Shown in pieces: positions 34,055-42,707 of a stretch of DNA of 64,000 nucleotides. The stretch comes from JACCZZ01 sp044227805 (lineage in GTDB: Bacteria > Bacteroidota > Bacteroidia > Chitinophagales > UBA10324). The stretch covers positions 13,374-77,373 of the forward strand of contig JBGAWA010000005.1 of the NCBI GenBank assembly GCA_044227805.1. The letters are read 5' to 3'. The translations under genes and the position numbers were made by a program. The notes beneath the pieces are model-generated. The model was not told the DNA's origin. It searched no databases and saw nothing but the letters and a program-made list of their open reading frames with translations. The stretch's first letter is position 1. The number at the start of each line of letters is the position of its first letter.

Positions 34055-34873
34055 ATGACTTTACCGGAACAGCTCCAGGAGACAGTTGATTTTCTTCACG
34101 CGAAAAATATCAGTGTGCCCGCAGCCGGAATCATTTTGGGAACAGGCCTGGGTAATCTTGCCACGCGCATTGTGAAGGAAGTGGAAATCGACTACAGGGA
34201 CATTCCGCATTTTCCACTTTCTACGGTGGAATATCACAAGGGAAAAATGATCTATGGTATGCTGGGCGGCAAAAAAGTGGTGGCCCTGCAGGGACGATTT
34301 CATTTGTATGAAGACTATACCATCCAGCAAATCACTTTCCCTGTCAGGATTTTGAAGCTACTGGGTATTCAGTACCTGTTGATCTCCAATGCCGCAGGAG
34401 GATTGAACCCGTTGATCAAGAAAGGATCGCTCATGGCGATTGATGATCACATAAATATGCAACCGTTTAATCCGCTGAGCGGAAAAAATTATGAAGAGCT
34501 CGGCCCGCGTTTTCCGGATATGAGTTGTCCATACGATCCCGGCCTGTTGGAAAAAATGGAACAGTGTGCCGAACAACTGCAAATCACATTACACAAAGGT
34601 GTTTACGTTGCTGTGAACGGACCCAATCTCGAAACGAGGGCTGAATACCGATTCCTGAGAATGATCGGTGCTGATGCGGTAGGCATGTCTACGGTACCGG
34701 AAGTAATTGTTGCCAATCATATGTCGCTGCCCGTTGCTGCCGTTTCTGTTATTACCGATGAATGCGATCCTGATAACTTAAAACCGGTTAACATTGCAGA
34801 AATAATTGAAACGGCTGGCAAAGCAGAAGTGCAGCTGACAGCACTTTTCGAAAACCTGGTACGCACACTTTGA
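34055..34873 (+). CDS. Purine-nucleoside phosphorylase (class I)
   Basis: 272 residues, the length of trimeric PNPs. GIILGTGLGNLATRI (phosphate-binding glycine loop), LGIQYLLISNAAGGLNP, YVAVNGPNLETRAEYRFLRMIGADAVGMSTVPEV and the catalytic asparagine in VITDECDP are conserved. It phosphorolyses purine ribonucleosides. In arsenosugar clusters a PNP is thought to release adenine from a 5'-deoxyarsinoyl adenosine, which fits its position here among ArsS-type genes; ordinary purine salvage is the alternative. Confidence 0.93.
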   Translation: MTLPEQLQETVDFLHAKNISVPAAGIILGTGLGNLATRIVKEVEIDYRDIPHFPLSTVEYHKGKMIYGMLGGKKVVALQGRFHLYEDYTIQQITFPVRILKLLGIQYLLISNAAGGLNPLIKKGSLMAIDDHINMQPFNPLSGKNYEELGPRFPDMSCPYDPGLLEKMEQCAEQLQITLHKGVYVAVNGPNLETRAEYRFLRMIGADAVGMSTVPEVIVANHMSLPVAAVSVITDECDPDNLKPVNIAEIIETAGKAEVQLTALFENLVRTL

Positions 34874-34960
34874 AATCGTAAGGGATAGGCCGGGCTGACA
34901 GCTTACTATTTGAAAAGCGAAAATATTACAGAAAATAAATTATATGACTAAATCCAACAG

Positions 34961-35293
34961 ATGAAAACCTACTACAATCCTGAAGACCTGAAAAAATTTG
35001 GAAATATCGCCGAGTTCGACAAGCCACTGGCAGACCAGTTTTTCCGCTGGTATGGCGATGTGTTTAGTGAGGGCGCACTTACCGCCCGCGAAAAATCGCT
35101 GATCGCTCTCGCTGTAGCGCATGCCATTCAATGCCCTTACTGCATTGAAGCCTATACCGAAGACACACTCACAAAAGGATACACCGAAGAACAGATGATG
35201 GAAGCCGTGCATGTTGCCGCTGCCATCCGCAGCGGCGCAAGTCTTGTGCATGCCACCCAGATGATGAATAAGGCAAAGGAGTTAACAATGTGA
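34961..35293 (+). CDS. AhpD/carboxymuconolactone decarboxylase-like protein of the arsenosugar neighbourhood
   Basis: 110 residues, all-helical AhpD-like fold with the redox pair Cys58-x-x-Cys61 in IQCPYCIEAYTED. The short form starting YYNPEDLKKFGNIAEFDKPLADQF matches the peroxidase-like protein found beside ArsS. Its actual substrate is unknown; a thiol-based redox step with an arsenic or sulfur intermediate is a guess. It lies 70 bp upstream of the ArsS-type gene on the same strand. Confidence 0.85.
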   Translation: MKTYYNPEDLKKFGNIAEFDKPLADQFFRWYGDVFSEGALTAREKSLIALAVAHAIQCPYCIEAYTEDTLTKGYTEEQMMEAVHVAAAIRSGASLVHATQMMNKAKELTM

Positions 35294-35363
35294 TCGTTTC
35301 AACTCCCGACATTTTAATCCGCTATTGATCAAACATTCATCGCACGCCATTCAAAAATTCCAC

Positions 35364-36413
35364 ATGAAGTCACTACATGCACAGCATCATGAACTCTCTG
35401 ACAGCGGCAGACAGCTGCAGTTGTTGAACGATGTTGTGCACACATCCGCCATCACGTCCTTCCGTCAAAAACTGGAAACATTGGGATTCTATCCGCTGAA
35501 GCCCTCTGCCACTGAAATTTTGCAGGTGAATATTGGCAAGATGTGCAACCAGACCTGCAAACACTGCCACGTAGATGCCGGTCCGGACCGGCAGGAAATC
35601 ATGACAAGGCAAACGATGGAGCAATGCCTGCAGGTGTTGCAATCTTCATCCATACCGGTAGTTGATATCACCGGTGGCGCTCCCGAGCTGAATCCCAACT
35701 TCCGCTGGTTTGTTGAAGAGTGCGCCAAACTGGGGGTGAAAGTGATTGACCGCTGTAACCTCACCATCATTCTTTCCAACAAGAAATATCATGACCTCCC
35801 TGAATTTTTTGCACGGCATAAAGTGGAACTGGTGAGCTCACTGCCTTTCTACCATGCCGACAGAACGGACAGGCAACGTGGAGAAGGGGTGTTTGATGCC
35901 TCTGTAAAAGCATTGAAAATGCTGAATGATCACGGTTATGGTAAGGAAAGAAGCGGACTCATCCTGAACCTGGTGTATAACCCTGCAGGTGCCTTTCTGC
36001 CTGCAGGCCAACAAATGCTGGAATCGCAATTCAAAAAAGTGTTGCATGATGAATATGCAATCACCTTCAACAACTTGTTTACGATTACCAATATGCCGAT
36101 CAGCCGATTTCTTGATTACCTTATTACAAGCGGAAACTATGAATCATATATGGAAAAATTACTGGCGGCTTTTAATCCGGCAACAATCAGCGGATTGATG
36201 TGCCGCAATACCATTTCTGTTGGTTGGGATGGCTACCTGTATGACTGTGATTTTAACCAGATGCTCGACTTGAAAACAGGCAGCGATAATGCTATGCACA
36301 TCAGTACTTTTGACAGCATCGCGGCACAAAATCGCGAAATAATAATATCACAACATTGCTATGGATGCACCGCCGGCGCCGGATCGAGCTGTGGCGGGGA
36401 AGTGGTGACATAA
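35364..36413 (+). CDS. arsS: ArsS-type arsenosugar biosynthesis radical SAM protein, cysteine form
   Basis: 349 residues from ATG at 35364 (the TTG at 35325 adds 13 unlikely residues). The radical SAM cluster motif is CNQTCKHC (Cys61, 65, 68), followed by VDITGGAPELNPNFRWFV, which binds SAM. The C-terminal motif HCYGCTAGAGSSCGG carries Cys332, Cys335 and Cys343; many relatives have selenocysteine at the last position, but here the codon is TGT. The enzyme is thought to use SAM to build the 5'-deoxyadenosyl-arsenic bond. ArsM, the methyltransferase that should supply its substrate, is not in the window. Confidence 0.9.
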   Translation: MKSLHAQHHELSDSGRQLQLLNDVVHTSAITSFRQKLETLGFYPLKPSATEILQVNIGKMCNQTCKHCHVDAGPDRQEIMTRQTMEQCLQVLQSSSIPVVDITGGAPELNPNFRWFVEECAKLGVKVIDRCNLTIILSNKKYHDLPEFFARHKVELVSSLPFYHADRTDRQRGEGVFDASVKALKMLNDHGYGKERSGLILNLVYNPAGAFLPAGQQMLESQFKKVLHDEYAITFNNLFTITNMPISRFLDYLITSGNYESYMEKLLAAFNPATISGLMCRNTISVGWDGYLYDCDFNQMLDLKTGSDNAMHISTFDSIAAQNREIIISQHCYGCTAGAGSSCGGEVVT

Positions 36414-36596
36414 GCCAGTATTTTTAAATGGAAAAAGGCGGGTGGACTGCAAAATGCAGGTCTAACGTTACTTCCGTTCTTCTCACATGCAGGGCACTGT
36501 CCAGTCAGGCCTTCCGCTTTCCAGGGAAGAATTCCCCATTTCCGGTGTTCCTGTTCAATTATATAAATTTACCACCACCAATAATTATACAATTGC

Positions 36597-37592
36597 ATGA
36601 TGTCAACTACCGAGGTAACCGAACTGAATGAAAAAATCCGAAAGCAAAGCACGTTTATCGATTCCTTAAAAAATGAAATGGCCAAAGCCATTATCGGACA
36701 ACAATACATGGTGGACAGGCTCATACTTTCCCTGCTCTCCAATGGGCATATATTGCTGGAAGGCGTGCCCGGGCTTGCCAAAACGCTGGCGATAAAAACA
36801 ATGGCCGCTGCCATTCGGGCCGGCTTCAGTCGTATACAATTTACACCCGACCTGTTACCCGCCGACTTGTTGGGCACTATGATCTATAACCAGCAAAAAA
36901 ATGAATTCACCGTAAAGAAGGGACCGGTTTTTTCCAACCTGATACTGGCGGATGAAATCAACCGTGCCTCTGCTAAAGTGCAAAGCGCTTTACTGCAGGC
37001 CATGCAGGAACGACAGGTAACTATCGGGGATCAGACCTATAAACTTGAGGAACCGTTCCTGGTTCTGGCAACACAAAATCCATTGGAACAGGAAGGAACC
37101 TATCCGCTGCCCGAAGCACAAGTGGACAGGTTTATGATGAAAGTAATTATCACTTACCCGGAAAGGGAGGACGAAAGGCAAATTATCCGTCAACAAATTG
37201 CTGATGCGCCAACGTTTATACAACCGGTCATCACACCGCAAGATATCTTAAGTGCACGGCACCTGGTACGCGACATTTACCTCGATGAAAAAATTGAACA
37301 ATACATTCTCGACATTGTATTGGCTACCCGTAACCCGGCTGAATTTAAATTGGAAAAACTCAAAGGCCTGTTGCGGTATGGCAGCTCACCGCGCGGAAGC
37401 ATCAGCCTGGCAATCGCCGCAAAATCAATAGCCTTTATACAACACCGCGGCTTTGTGATACCAGATGATATCAAAAACGTTTGCCTGGATGTGTTGCGTC
37501 ATAGAATCGGTATCACTTATGAAGCGGAAGCGGAAAACGTGACCACAGATGAAATCATCCGCGAAATCATCCGGAAAGTGGAAGTGCCTTAG
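36597..37592 (+). CDS. MoxR family AAA+ ATPase
   Basis: 331 residues. Walker A GVPGLAKT at ~56, Walker B LILADEIN, sensor 1 LATQNPLEQEGTYPLPEAQVDRF and arginine-finger region as in the MoxR branch. MoxR ATPases act as chaperones that help metal or cofactor insertion with VWA proteins, and here the gene opens the MoxR-DUF58-Bat operon. ATG at 36597 begins MMSTTEVTELNEK, with a predicted coiled region before the ATPase core. Confidence 0.94.
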   Translation: MMSTTEVTELNEKIRKQSTFIDSLKNEMAKAIIGQQYMVDRLILSLLSNGHILLEGVPGLAKTLAIKTMAAAIRAGFSRIQFTPDLLPADLLGTMIYNQQKNEFTVKKGPVFSNLILADEINRASAKVQSALLQAMQERQVTIGDQTYKLEEPFLVLATQNPLEQEGTYPLPEAQVDRFMMKVIITYPEREDERQIIRQQIADAPTFIQPVITPQDILSARHLVRDIYLDEKIEQYILDIVLATRNPAEFKLEKLKGLLRYGSSPRGSISLAIAAKSIAFIQHRGFVIPDDIKNVCLDVLRHRIGITYEAEAENVTTDEIIREIIRKVEVP

Positions 37593-37611
37593 TGATGAAA
37601 AAATGCAGCCT

Positions 37612-37619
37612 TAACTTTG
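37612..37619 (+). promoter_or_regulatory. -7-like box before the DUF58 gene
   Basis: TAACTTTG lies between moxR and the DUF58 gene, 21 bp before its GTG start, matching TAnnTTTG. No TTG is found at the -33 distance, so it may be a weak internal promoter within the operon. Confidence 0.3.
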
Positions 37620-37640
37620 TAACCCTACCAAACAGCAGAC

Positions 37641-38516
37641 GTGGAAACCGCTGAGCTTATTAAGAAAGTCCGGAAGCTGGAGATCAAAACAAAAGGCATG
37701 GTAAGCCAGCTTTTTTCAGGCGAATACCACAGCGCTTTTAAAGGACGTGGCATTTCTTTCAGCGAAGTGCGTGAATATGAATTGGGTGATGAAATCCGGT
37801 CTATCGACTGGAATGTTACTGCCCGCATGAATCACCCCTATGTTAAAGTGTTTGAAGAAGAACGCGAACTGGCGGTAATGCTGATGGTGGATGTAAGTCA
37901 ATCAGCGATGTTCGGCACACAGCAACAATCCAAGTATGACCTGATCGCTGAGGTGAGCGCCTTGCTGGCCTATTCCGCCATTCGCAATAACGACAAAGTG
38001 GGCATGATTCTTTTCAGCGATAAAATCGAAAAATTCATTCCTCCCCAAAAAGGCAGTTCACACATTTTGCGGATCATCAGGGAGCTGCTGGACGTTTCAC
38101 CGGCTTCCCCAAAAACTAACATCGCCTCGGCGTTGCAGTATCTCAACAACGTGATAAAAAAAAGATGCGTAGTGTTCCTGCTGTCGGATTTTATCACTTC
38201 CGGGTACGAACCCATGCTGATGATCACAGCACGAAGGCATGATGTGGTGGGAATTCATGTATTCGATCGCCGTGAAACGGAAATACCCGATATCGGTTTG
38301 CTGCAGGTGCAGGATGCGGAAACCGGCAAGATCCTATGCATTGATACCGGCAATGGTACCCTACGGAAAAATTACGCACAAAAATACCAGCACCATCTTC
38401 TGCAGTTGACAGTCGTGTTGCAGCGATGCGGCATTGACTCCATCAGCATTCAGACAGGCAATCCATACATACGGGCGCTGATGTTATTGTTCGAAAGAAG
38501 AAGCAAAAAAGTTTAA
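37641..38516 (+). CDS. DUF58 domain protein of the Bat operon
   Basis: 291 residues starting with GTG at 37641 (METAELIKKVRKLEIKTKGMVSQL). The DUF58 core YHSAFKGRGISFSEVREYELGDEIRSIDWNVTARMNHPYVKVFEEER is complete, and a VWA-like strand follows (VMLMVDVSQSAMFG, a degenerate MIDAS with D-x-S). Family members sit between MoxR and BatA in Bacteroidota and are thought to form part of the same complex. Cytoplasmic; no membrane segment. Confidence 0.92.
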   Translation: METAELIKKVRKLEIKTKGMVSQLFSGEYHSAFKGRGISFSEVREYELGDEIRSIDWNVTARMNHPYVKVFEEERELAVMLMVDVSQSAMFGTQQQSKYDLIAEVSALLAYSAIRNNDKVGMILFSDKIEKFIPPQKGSSHILRIIRELLDVSPASPKTNIASALQYLNNVIKKRCVVFLLSDFITSGYEPMLMITARRHDVVGIHVFDRRETEIPDIGLLQVQDAETGKILCIDTGNGTLRKNYAQKYQHHLLQLTVVLQRCGIDSISIQTGNPYIRALMLLFERRSKKV

Positions 38517-38545
38517 TCCAGATCAATCAGCAGGACACGAGGAGT

Positions 38546-39499
38546 ATGACCAGAAAATGTAAGTGGCTTACCGTAGTGATGATCATGGCGCCGCTGTTGT
38601 TCCTGCACGCTCAATCCATCCGCATCACTGCCACACTCGATTCCACCAATTACCGGGTAGGTGACTGGATCCGCATTCAACTATCCGCCGAACATCCTTT
38701 CGAAACAAAAATGCGCTGGAACCGGCCGGTGGTGATAGATGCACCCGGTTTTGAAAAGCTGGCGGAATCTGCTATTGACTCTATTGAGCATAATGATTTT
38801 CTCACCGAAAGGAAGATGATCACCGTCACTACATTTGACACCGGCGTATGGCAGATTCCGCCGATTACCTGCTACTACGAGCAAAAGGGCGTTATAGACA
38901 GTGCTTCATCAAATCCACTGTCAGTTTATATTGCGGCTGTTGCCATCGACACTGCTGCCGCTGCCCGCCCGCTGAAAGGGATATTTACTATTGCGGCGAC
39001 CGGTCAAAGTATAGCATGGTACCTTTTGCCATTCCTTTTATTAATCTTGATTGCATTGGCCGCCTGGAACTATTTCCATCAAAAAACGAAATTAAATAAA
39101 CACCAATCACAGCCTGAGGCGGATACACGGTTACCCCATGAAAAAGCTTATGACCTCCTTATGTCGCTGGAATTAGAAAAACCATGGGAACACGATCTGG
39201 TAAAGGAATACTATGTGCAAGTGACGCAAATTTTAAGGGAATACATTGAAACGGGGCTGGAACTGCCGGCACTCGAAAACACCACGCAGGAACTGCTTGT
39301 TTCCCTGCGAAAAAAATCACTGGATGAAAAATTAATCCTCCAGCTAAGTGATGACCTGAACCTGGCTGATCTCGTGAAGTTTGCCAAAGTACAACCGGCA
39401 ACAGCTTCACACCTGCGAATTTTACATACGGTGAAAGACTTCATTCAAAAAACAACACCTGTCACCCACTTACCGGCACCGGAGGGCCAGGCTGAATGA
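38546..39499 (+). CDS. BatD-like membrane-anchored protein
   Basis: 317 residues: signal-like N-terminus (residues 6-22), a beta-rich extracytoplasmic domain (RITATLDSTNYRVGDWIRIQLSAEHP...), one membrane segment at ~155-175 (IAWYLLPFLLLILIALAAW) and a charged cytoplasmic tail with helices. The order resembles BatD-type or DUF4381-type proteins found between DUF58 and BatA genes. The tail may contact MoxR. The last 4 bp overlap the BatA gene (ATGA). Classical full-length BatD and BatE genes were not found downstream of BatC. Confidence 0.75.
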   Translation: MTRKCKWLTVVMIMAPLLFLHAQSIRITATLDSTNYRVGDWIRIQLSAEHPFETKMRWNRPVVIDAPGFEKLAESAIDSIEHNDFLTERKMITVTTFDTGVWQIPPITCYYEQKGVIDSASSNPLSVYIAAVAIDTAAAARPLKGIFTIAATGQSIAWYLLPFLLLILIALAAWNYFHQKTKLNKHQSQPEADTRLPHEKAYDLLMSLELEKPWEHDLVKEYYVQVTQILREYIETGLELPALENTTQELLVSLRKKSLDEKLILQLSDDLNLADLVKFAKVQPATASHLRILHTVKDFIQKTTPVTHLPAPEGQAE

Positions 39500-40476
39500 T
39501 TCACTTCGCGAATCCAGAATGGTTTTGGTTGCTGAATAGCATTCCGTTGCTGATTATTTGGTATATCCTGCGCCACCATACACTGCAGCAATCATTACGT
39601 CTCTCTACTATTTCTTTTTTCGATGCGCCCCGTTCAGTCGTCATTTATCTGCGTCACAGTCTCTTTGTTTTGCGGTTGTTGGCTATTGCAGCATTGATTA
39701 TCGCCTTGGCGAGGCCACAGGCTGTACTCTCAAAAACCAGCATTGCCAGTGAAGGGCTCGATATTGTATTGGCGATGGATATATCAGGGAGTATGCTGGC
39801 CCGTGATTTTGTTCCCAGCAGGTTAGAAGCTGCCAAAAAGGTGGTCGTTGAATTTATTGAAAAGAGACCCAATGATCGCATCGGAGTAGTATTCTTTGCA
39901 GGGGAAGCATACACCGGTTGCCCGACCACTATCGATCACCATGCCTTACAGCAGATTATCACAAATGTGAAAACAGGATCGATAGAAGATGGAACCGCTC
40001 TTGGACTCGGCCTTGGCACTGCAGCCAGCCGGCTGACAGAGAGTAAGTCCGCGACAAAGATCATTATCCTCGTCAGCGATGGTGAGAACAATGCCGGTGC
40101 AGTGAAACCCCTGGAAGCCGCGCAACTCGTGAAATCATTAGGCATTCATACTTATTGCATTGGTATCTTTTCGCCGGCTGCTGAAAAAAAGCCGGTTACC
40201 GCCAATGACAGTGCCTATGCTGCTATGGGCGGTCCTACTGCTGAAACCACCTTGTTGCAGATAGCCGAAATAACAGGCGGTCACTATTTTCGAGCCGGTA
40301 ATGAAAAAACACTGCAGGACATCTACCGGCAAATTGATGTGATGGAAAAAACGAAATTAGATGTCGCTGCTTTTCACCGGTATGAAGAACGTTTTTTCCT
40401 GCTGGCCATCATCGCAGCACTGGCACTGCTGGCAGAAATATTTCTTCGTTATACCCTATTCCGCACAACGCCCTGA
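39496..40476 (+). CDS. batA: BatA, membrane-anchored VWA protein
   Basis: 326 residues. N-terminal anchor FWLLNSIPLLIIWYILR and a second hydrophobic stretch (~55-75), then a VWA domain with the MIDAS motif DISGSMLARDF at ~95, EFIEKRPNDRIGVVFFAG and IILVSDGENNAGA. A C-terminal segment (~303-320) re-enters the membrane, as is usual for BatA. Associated with stress resistance (aerotolerance) in Bacteroides. It abuts BatB with a 1-base overlap (TGATG). Confidence 0.92.
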   Translation: MIHFANPEWFWLLNSIPLLIIWYILRHHTLQQSLRLSTISFFDAPRSVVIYLRHSLFVLRLLAIAALIIALARPQAVLSKTSIASEGLDIVLAMDISGSMLARDFVPSRLEAAKKVVVEFIEKRPNDRIGVVFFAGEAYTGCPTTIDHHALQQIITNVKTGSIEDGTALGLGLGTAASRLTESKSATKIIILVSDGENNAGAVKPLEAAQLVKSLGIHTYCIGIFSPAAEKKPVTANDSAYAAMGGPTAETTLLQIAEITGGHYFRAGNEKTLQDIYRQIDVMEKTKLDVAAFHRYEERFFLLAIIAALALLAEIFLRYTLFRTTP

Positions 40477-41498
40477 TGCAGTTAGAACATCCATATTATC
40501 TTTTGGGTTGGCTGTTGCTGCCAGCGGTGGTGTTACTGTTTATACATTACCGCAACTGGCGCAAGAAAGGGTTGAGACAATTTGGGGACTGGCCATTAGT
40601 CGCGCAGTTGATCGCAGCCAACAGTATTTCCCGGCCTGTTATTAAATTCTGCTTGCTGCTCACCGCATTCACACTCATCATCTTCGCATTGGCGAATCTT
40701 CAATATGGAACAGCATCGCGCAACATTCGCCATGAAGGTATTGACCTTGCCATCCTGCTTGATGTCTCCAACAGTATGCTCGCTGCAGATGTGCCCCCCA
40801 ACCGGCTGGAACTGGCCAAAAAGGCTGCCGCGCAATTGATAGCGGAAATGCCCGATGCACGGATTGCCTTCATCACCTTTGCCGCTATTCCGGTAATGCA
40901 AACACCGCTGACCATTGATCACCGCGCCGCACAATTACTGATCAGTGCTATCAGCGCTGAAGATGTGCCCGAACAGGGAAGTGATATCGGTGCTGCCTTG
41001 CTGGAAGGCATTCGGTCGCTTCCCGAAAATCAAAATCACTATCGTGCCATCGTTCTCATCAGCGACGGAGAAGACCAGGAAGGAGCACTGAAACAGGCCA
41101 TTGACGCCGCAAGGGAAAACCAGGTGGTGGTCTGCACCGCAGGGTTGGGAAGTGAAAATGGCACCACCATTCCCATGAGTGAAGATGGAATCATCACTCA
41201 GAAAAAAGATCAGGAGGGTAATGTGATCGTCACCAAATTCAATCCTTCAACATTAAAAGCCATTGCCGGAAGTAATCATGGGATTTTTGTGAAGATGCAA
41301 ACCGGCCACCGGGAAGCGGTGCGCAGCATTGTACAACACCTTGACGCCCTCAATAAAAATCAGTTGGATGAACAGTTGCTGGTACAATATGAGTCGAGGT
41401 TTCAGTGGTTCCTATGCGCTGCATTGCTGTTGCTGACGATGGAATTGCTGATAAGCAATCGAAAAATGGTTGGGTGGAGAAATCGAAAAGCATCATGA
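40476..41498 (+). CDS. batB: BatB, membrane-anchored VWA protein
   Basis: 340 residues. Two N-terminal membrane segments (LGWLLLPAVVLLFIHYR and CLLLTAFTLIIFALAN), a VWA domain with DVSNSMLAADVPPNRL at ~96 and IVLISDGEDQEGALKQAI, and a C-terminal anchor WFLCAALLLLTMELLIS. Homologous to BatA in the same operon. Its stop is inside the ATGA that starts BatC. Confidence 0.93.
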   Translation: MQLEHPYYLLGWLLLPAVVLLFIHYRNWRKKGLRQFGDWPLVAQLIAANSISRPVIKFCLLLTAFTLIIFALANLQYGTASRNIRHEGIDLAILLDVSNSMLAADVPPNRLELAKKAAAQLIAEMPDARIAFITFAAIPVMQTPLTIDHRAAQLLISAISAEDVPEQGSDIGAALLEGIRSLPENQNHYRAIVLISDGEDQEGALKQAIDAARENQVVVCTAGLGSENGTTIPMSEDGIITQKKDQEGNVIVTKFNPSTLKAIAGSNHGIFVKMQTGHREAVRSIVQHLDALNKNQLDEQLLVQYESRFQWFLCAALLLLTMELLISNRKMVGWRNRKAS

Positions 41499-42133
41499 AA
41501 GACAAATTCATTCTCTATGCTGTCTGCTTGCTGCCGCTGCTGATGATGACAGGGTGCTATTCAGCAATCGCACAAACACCGGAAGAACTGATGGTGAAAG
41601 GAAACCTTGCCTACGAAGCAAAAAACTTCGGTGAAGCGCAGCGCTTCTATGAAACAGCATTGTCACAATCCGGCGTGCTGCGTTTTCCGGAATGGCAATT
41701 TAACCTGGGCAATGCACTTTATCAGCAGCAGAAATTTACGGAAGCTTCTGTGCAGTTCAACCAGCTGGCCGCTGCGCACGTGTCCACCGCTCTAAAAGCT
41801 GCATCCTATTTTAATGCAGGCAATTGTTATCTCCAGCAAAAAAATTATGCCGCCGCCCTTGCTGCCTACAAAAACACTTTGCGTCTTAACCCGCTGGATG
41901 AGGATGCACGGTACAATCTCACTTTCGTAACTGCCTTGATGGCAAAGAATGCACCTGCCGGCAAAGTGGCGGCCTCTATGTCAAAAGAAATTTATCAGCC
42001 GCCGCCGGAAGCCAACCTTACGCCGGAAGAACAACGCCGCCTGCTCGACCAACTCAATGCCGCTGAAAATCAAACCCTGCAGCAACGACCGAAAAAGCTG
42101 CAGCAACAAAAGAAGAATCTGAAAGACTGGTAG
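41495..42133 (+). CDS. batC: BatC, TPR lipoprotein of the Bat operon
   Basis: 212 residues from ATG at 41495; the longer frame from 41405 lies inside BatB. The signal has a possible lipobox LLMMTGCYS (Cys). Tetratricopeptide repeats follow (PEELMVKGNLAYEAKNFGEAQRFYETAL; ALKAASYFNAGNCYLQQKNYAAALAAYKNTLRLNP), then a glutamine- and lysine-rich linker ending KNLKDW, as usual for BatC. Last gene of the operon; a 5'-to-3' gap of over 500 bp with repeat copies follows. Confidence 0.85.
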   Translation: MKDKFILYAVCLLPLLMMTGCYSAIAQTPEELMVKGNLAYEAKNFGEAQRFYETALSQSGVLRFPEWQFNLGNALYQQQKFTEASVQFNQLAAAHVSTALKAASYFNAGNCYLQQKNYAAALAAYKNTLRLNPLDEDARYNLTFVTALMAKNAPAGKVAASMSKEIYQPPPEANLTPEEQRRLLDQLNAAENQTLQQRPKKLQQQKKNLKDW

Positions 42134-42322
42134 CCGGTCTTCCCAAACAGCGCAACCGGCTTAATTCTGCCGGGTTTAGGTTGGCACCCTTAACCTATCT
42201 ATCGCATTGCTGAACGGTAGCAGCAATATCGGAGGATAAAAGTTGTGTTTGATACATTGCTTGCGGCATTCAGGATTGCACCCGCTCGATTAATACTTTA
42301 AGGATACTGTTTTCGTTTTGAA

Positions 42323-42358
42323 CCCTGCAAATGCTACATTTTATAGTTCAAAACAGTT
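42323..42358 (+). repeat. Partial, decayed copy of the 152-bp element
   Basis: Left-end fragment (CCCTGCAAATGC...TATAGTTCAAAACAG) immediately before copy B. It may be an older insertion into which copy B landed. Confidence 0.45.
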
Positions 42359-42368
42359 TTGCCTTAAA

Positions 42369-42520
42369 CCCACATTTTGCAGTTCAAAGCGACAACGGGT
42401 TTAACCCCGACATAGAACTGCTTAGGGTTTGTGAAACATTTTCTTTTCTTGACAAATTGAGCAAACCCTTAGCAGTTCTGAGTCGTAGCGAAGCGGGATT
42501 TTTCCACTGAAAAATCCGGG
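42369..42520 (+). repeat. 152-bp MITE-like element, copy B (young)
   Basis: Full-length copy starting CCCACATTTTGCAG and ending AAAATCCGGG, flanked by perfect 5-bp direct repeats TTAAA at 42364-42368 and 42521-42525. The internal stem reads AGAACTGC on the left and GCAGTTCT on the right, whereas copy A has AGAGCTGC and GCAGCTCT, a compensated base-pair change. It lies downstream of the Bat operon and upstream of the M43 protease gene. Confidence 0.9.
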
Positions 42521-42638
42521 TTAAACCGGATCTTGATTAAAATACTGCCTCATAGAGTAAAAGAAATGGACACGCCGGCAAGAAAGTATTAGTCTGCTCC
42601 TTAAGATTTGGTGGTTTTGTCGCTTACAGTAACTTTAG

Positions 42639-42675
42639 CCCATATTTTACAGTTCAAAACAGCAGCGGATTTACC
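42639..42675 (+). repeat. Partial, decayed copy of the 152-bp element
   Basis: Left-end fragment (CCCATATTTTACAGTTCAAA, CAGCAGCGG) just upstream of the protease gene. Confidence 0.5.
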
Positions 42676-42707
42676 TATTGATTCAATACGTGACTAATTT
42701 TCCAGAC

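Noticed and set aside
35364..36413. Selenoprotein reading of the ArsS-type gene
   Set aside because: The codon at the expected selenocysteine position (36390-36392) is TGT, and no in-frame TGA interrupts the gene.
36430..36470. Possible further fragment of the 152-bp element
   Set aside because: Only CTGCAAAATGCAGGT resembles the end of the element; too short and palindromic by itself to separate from chance.
42134..42180. Terminator after BatC
   Set aside because: AGCCGGT and ACCGGCT can pair, but the loop is 16 bases and no T-run follows; evidence too weak.
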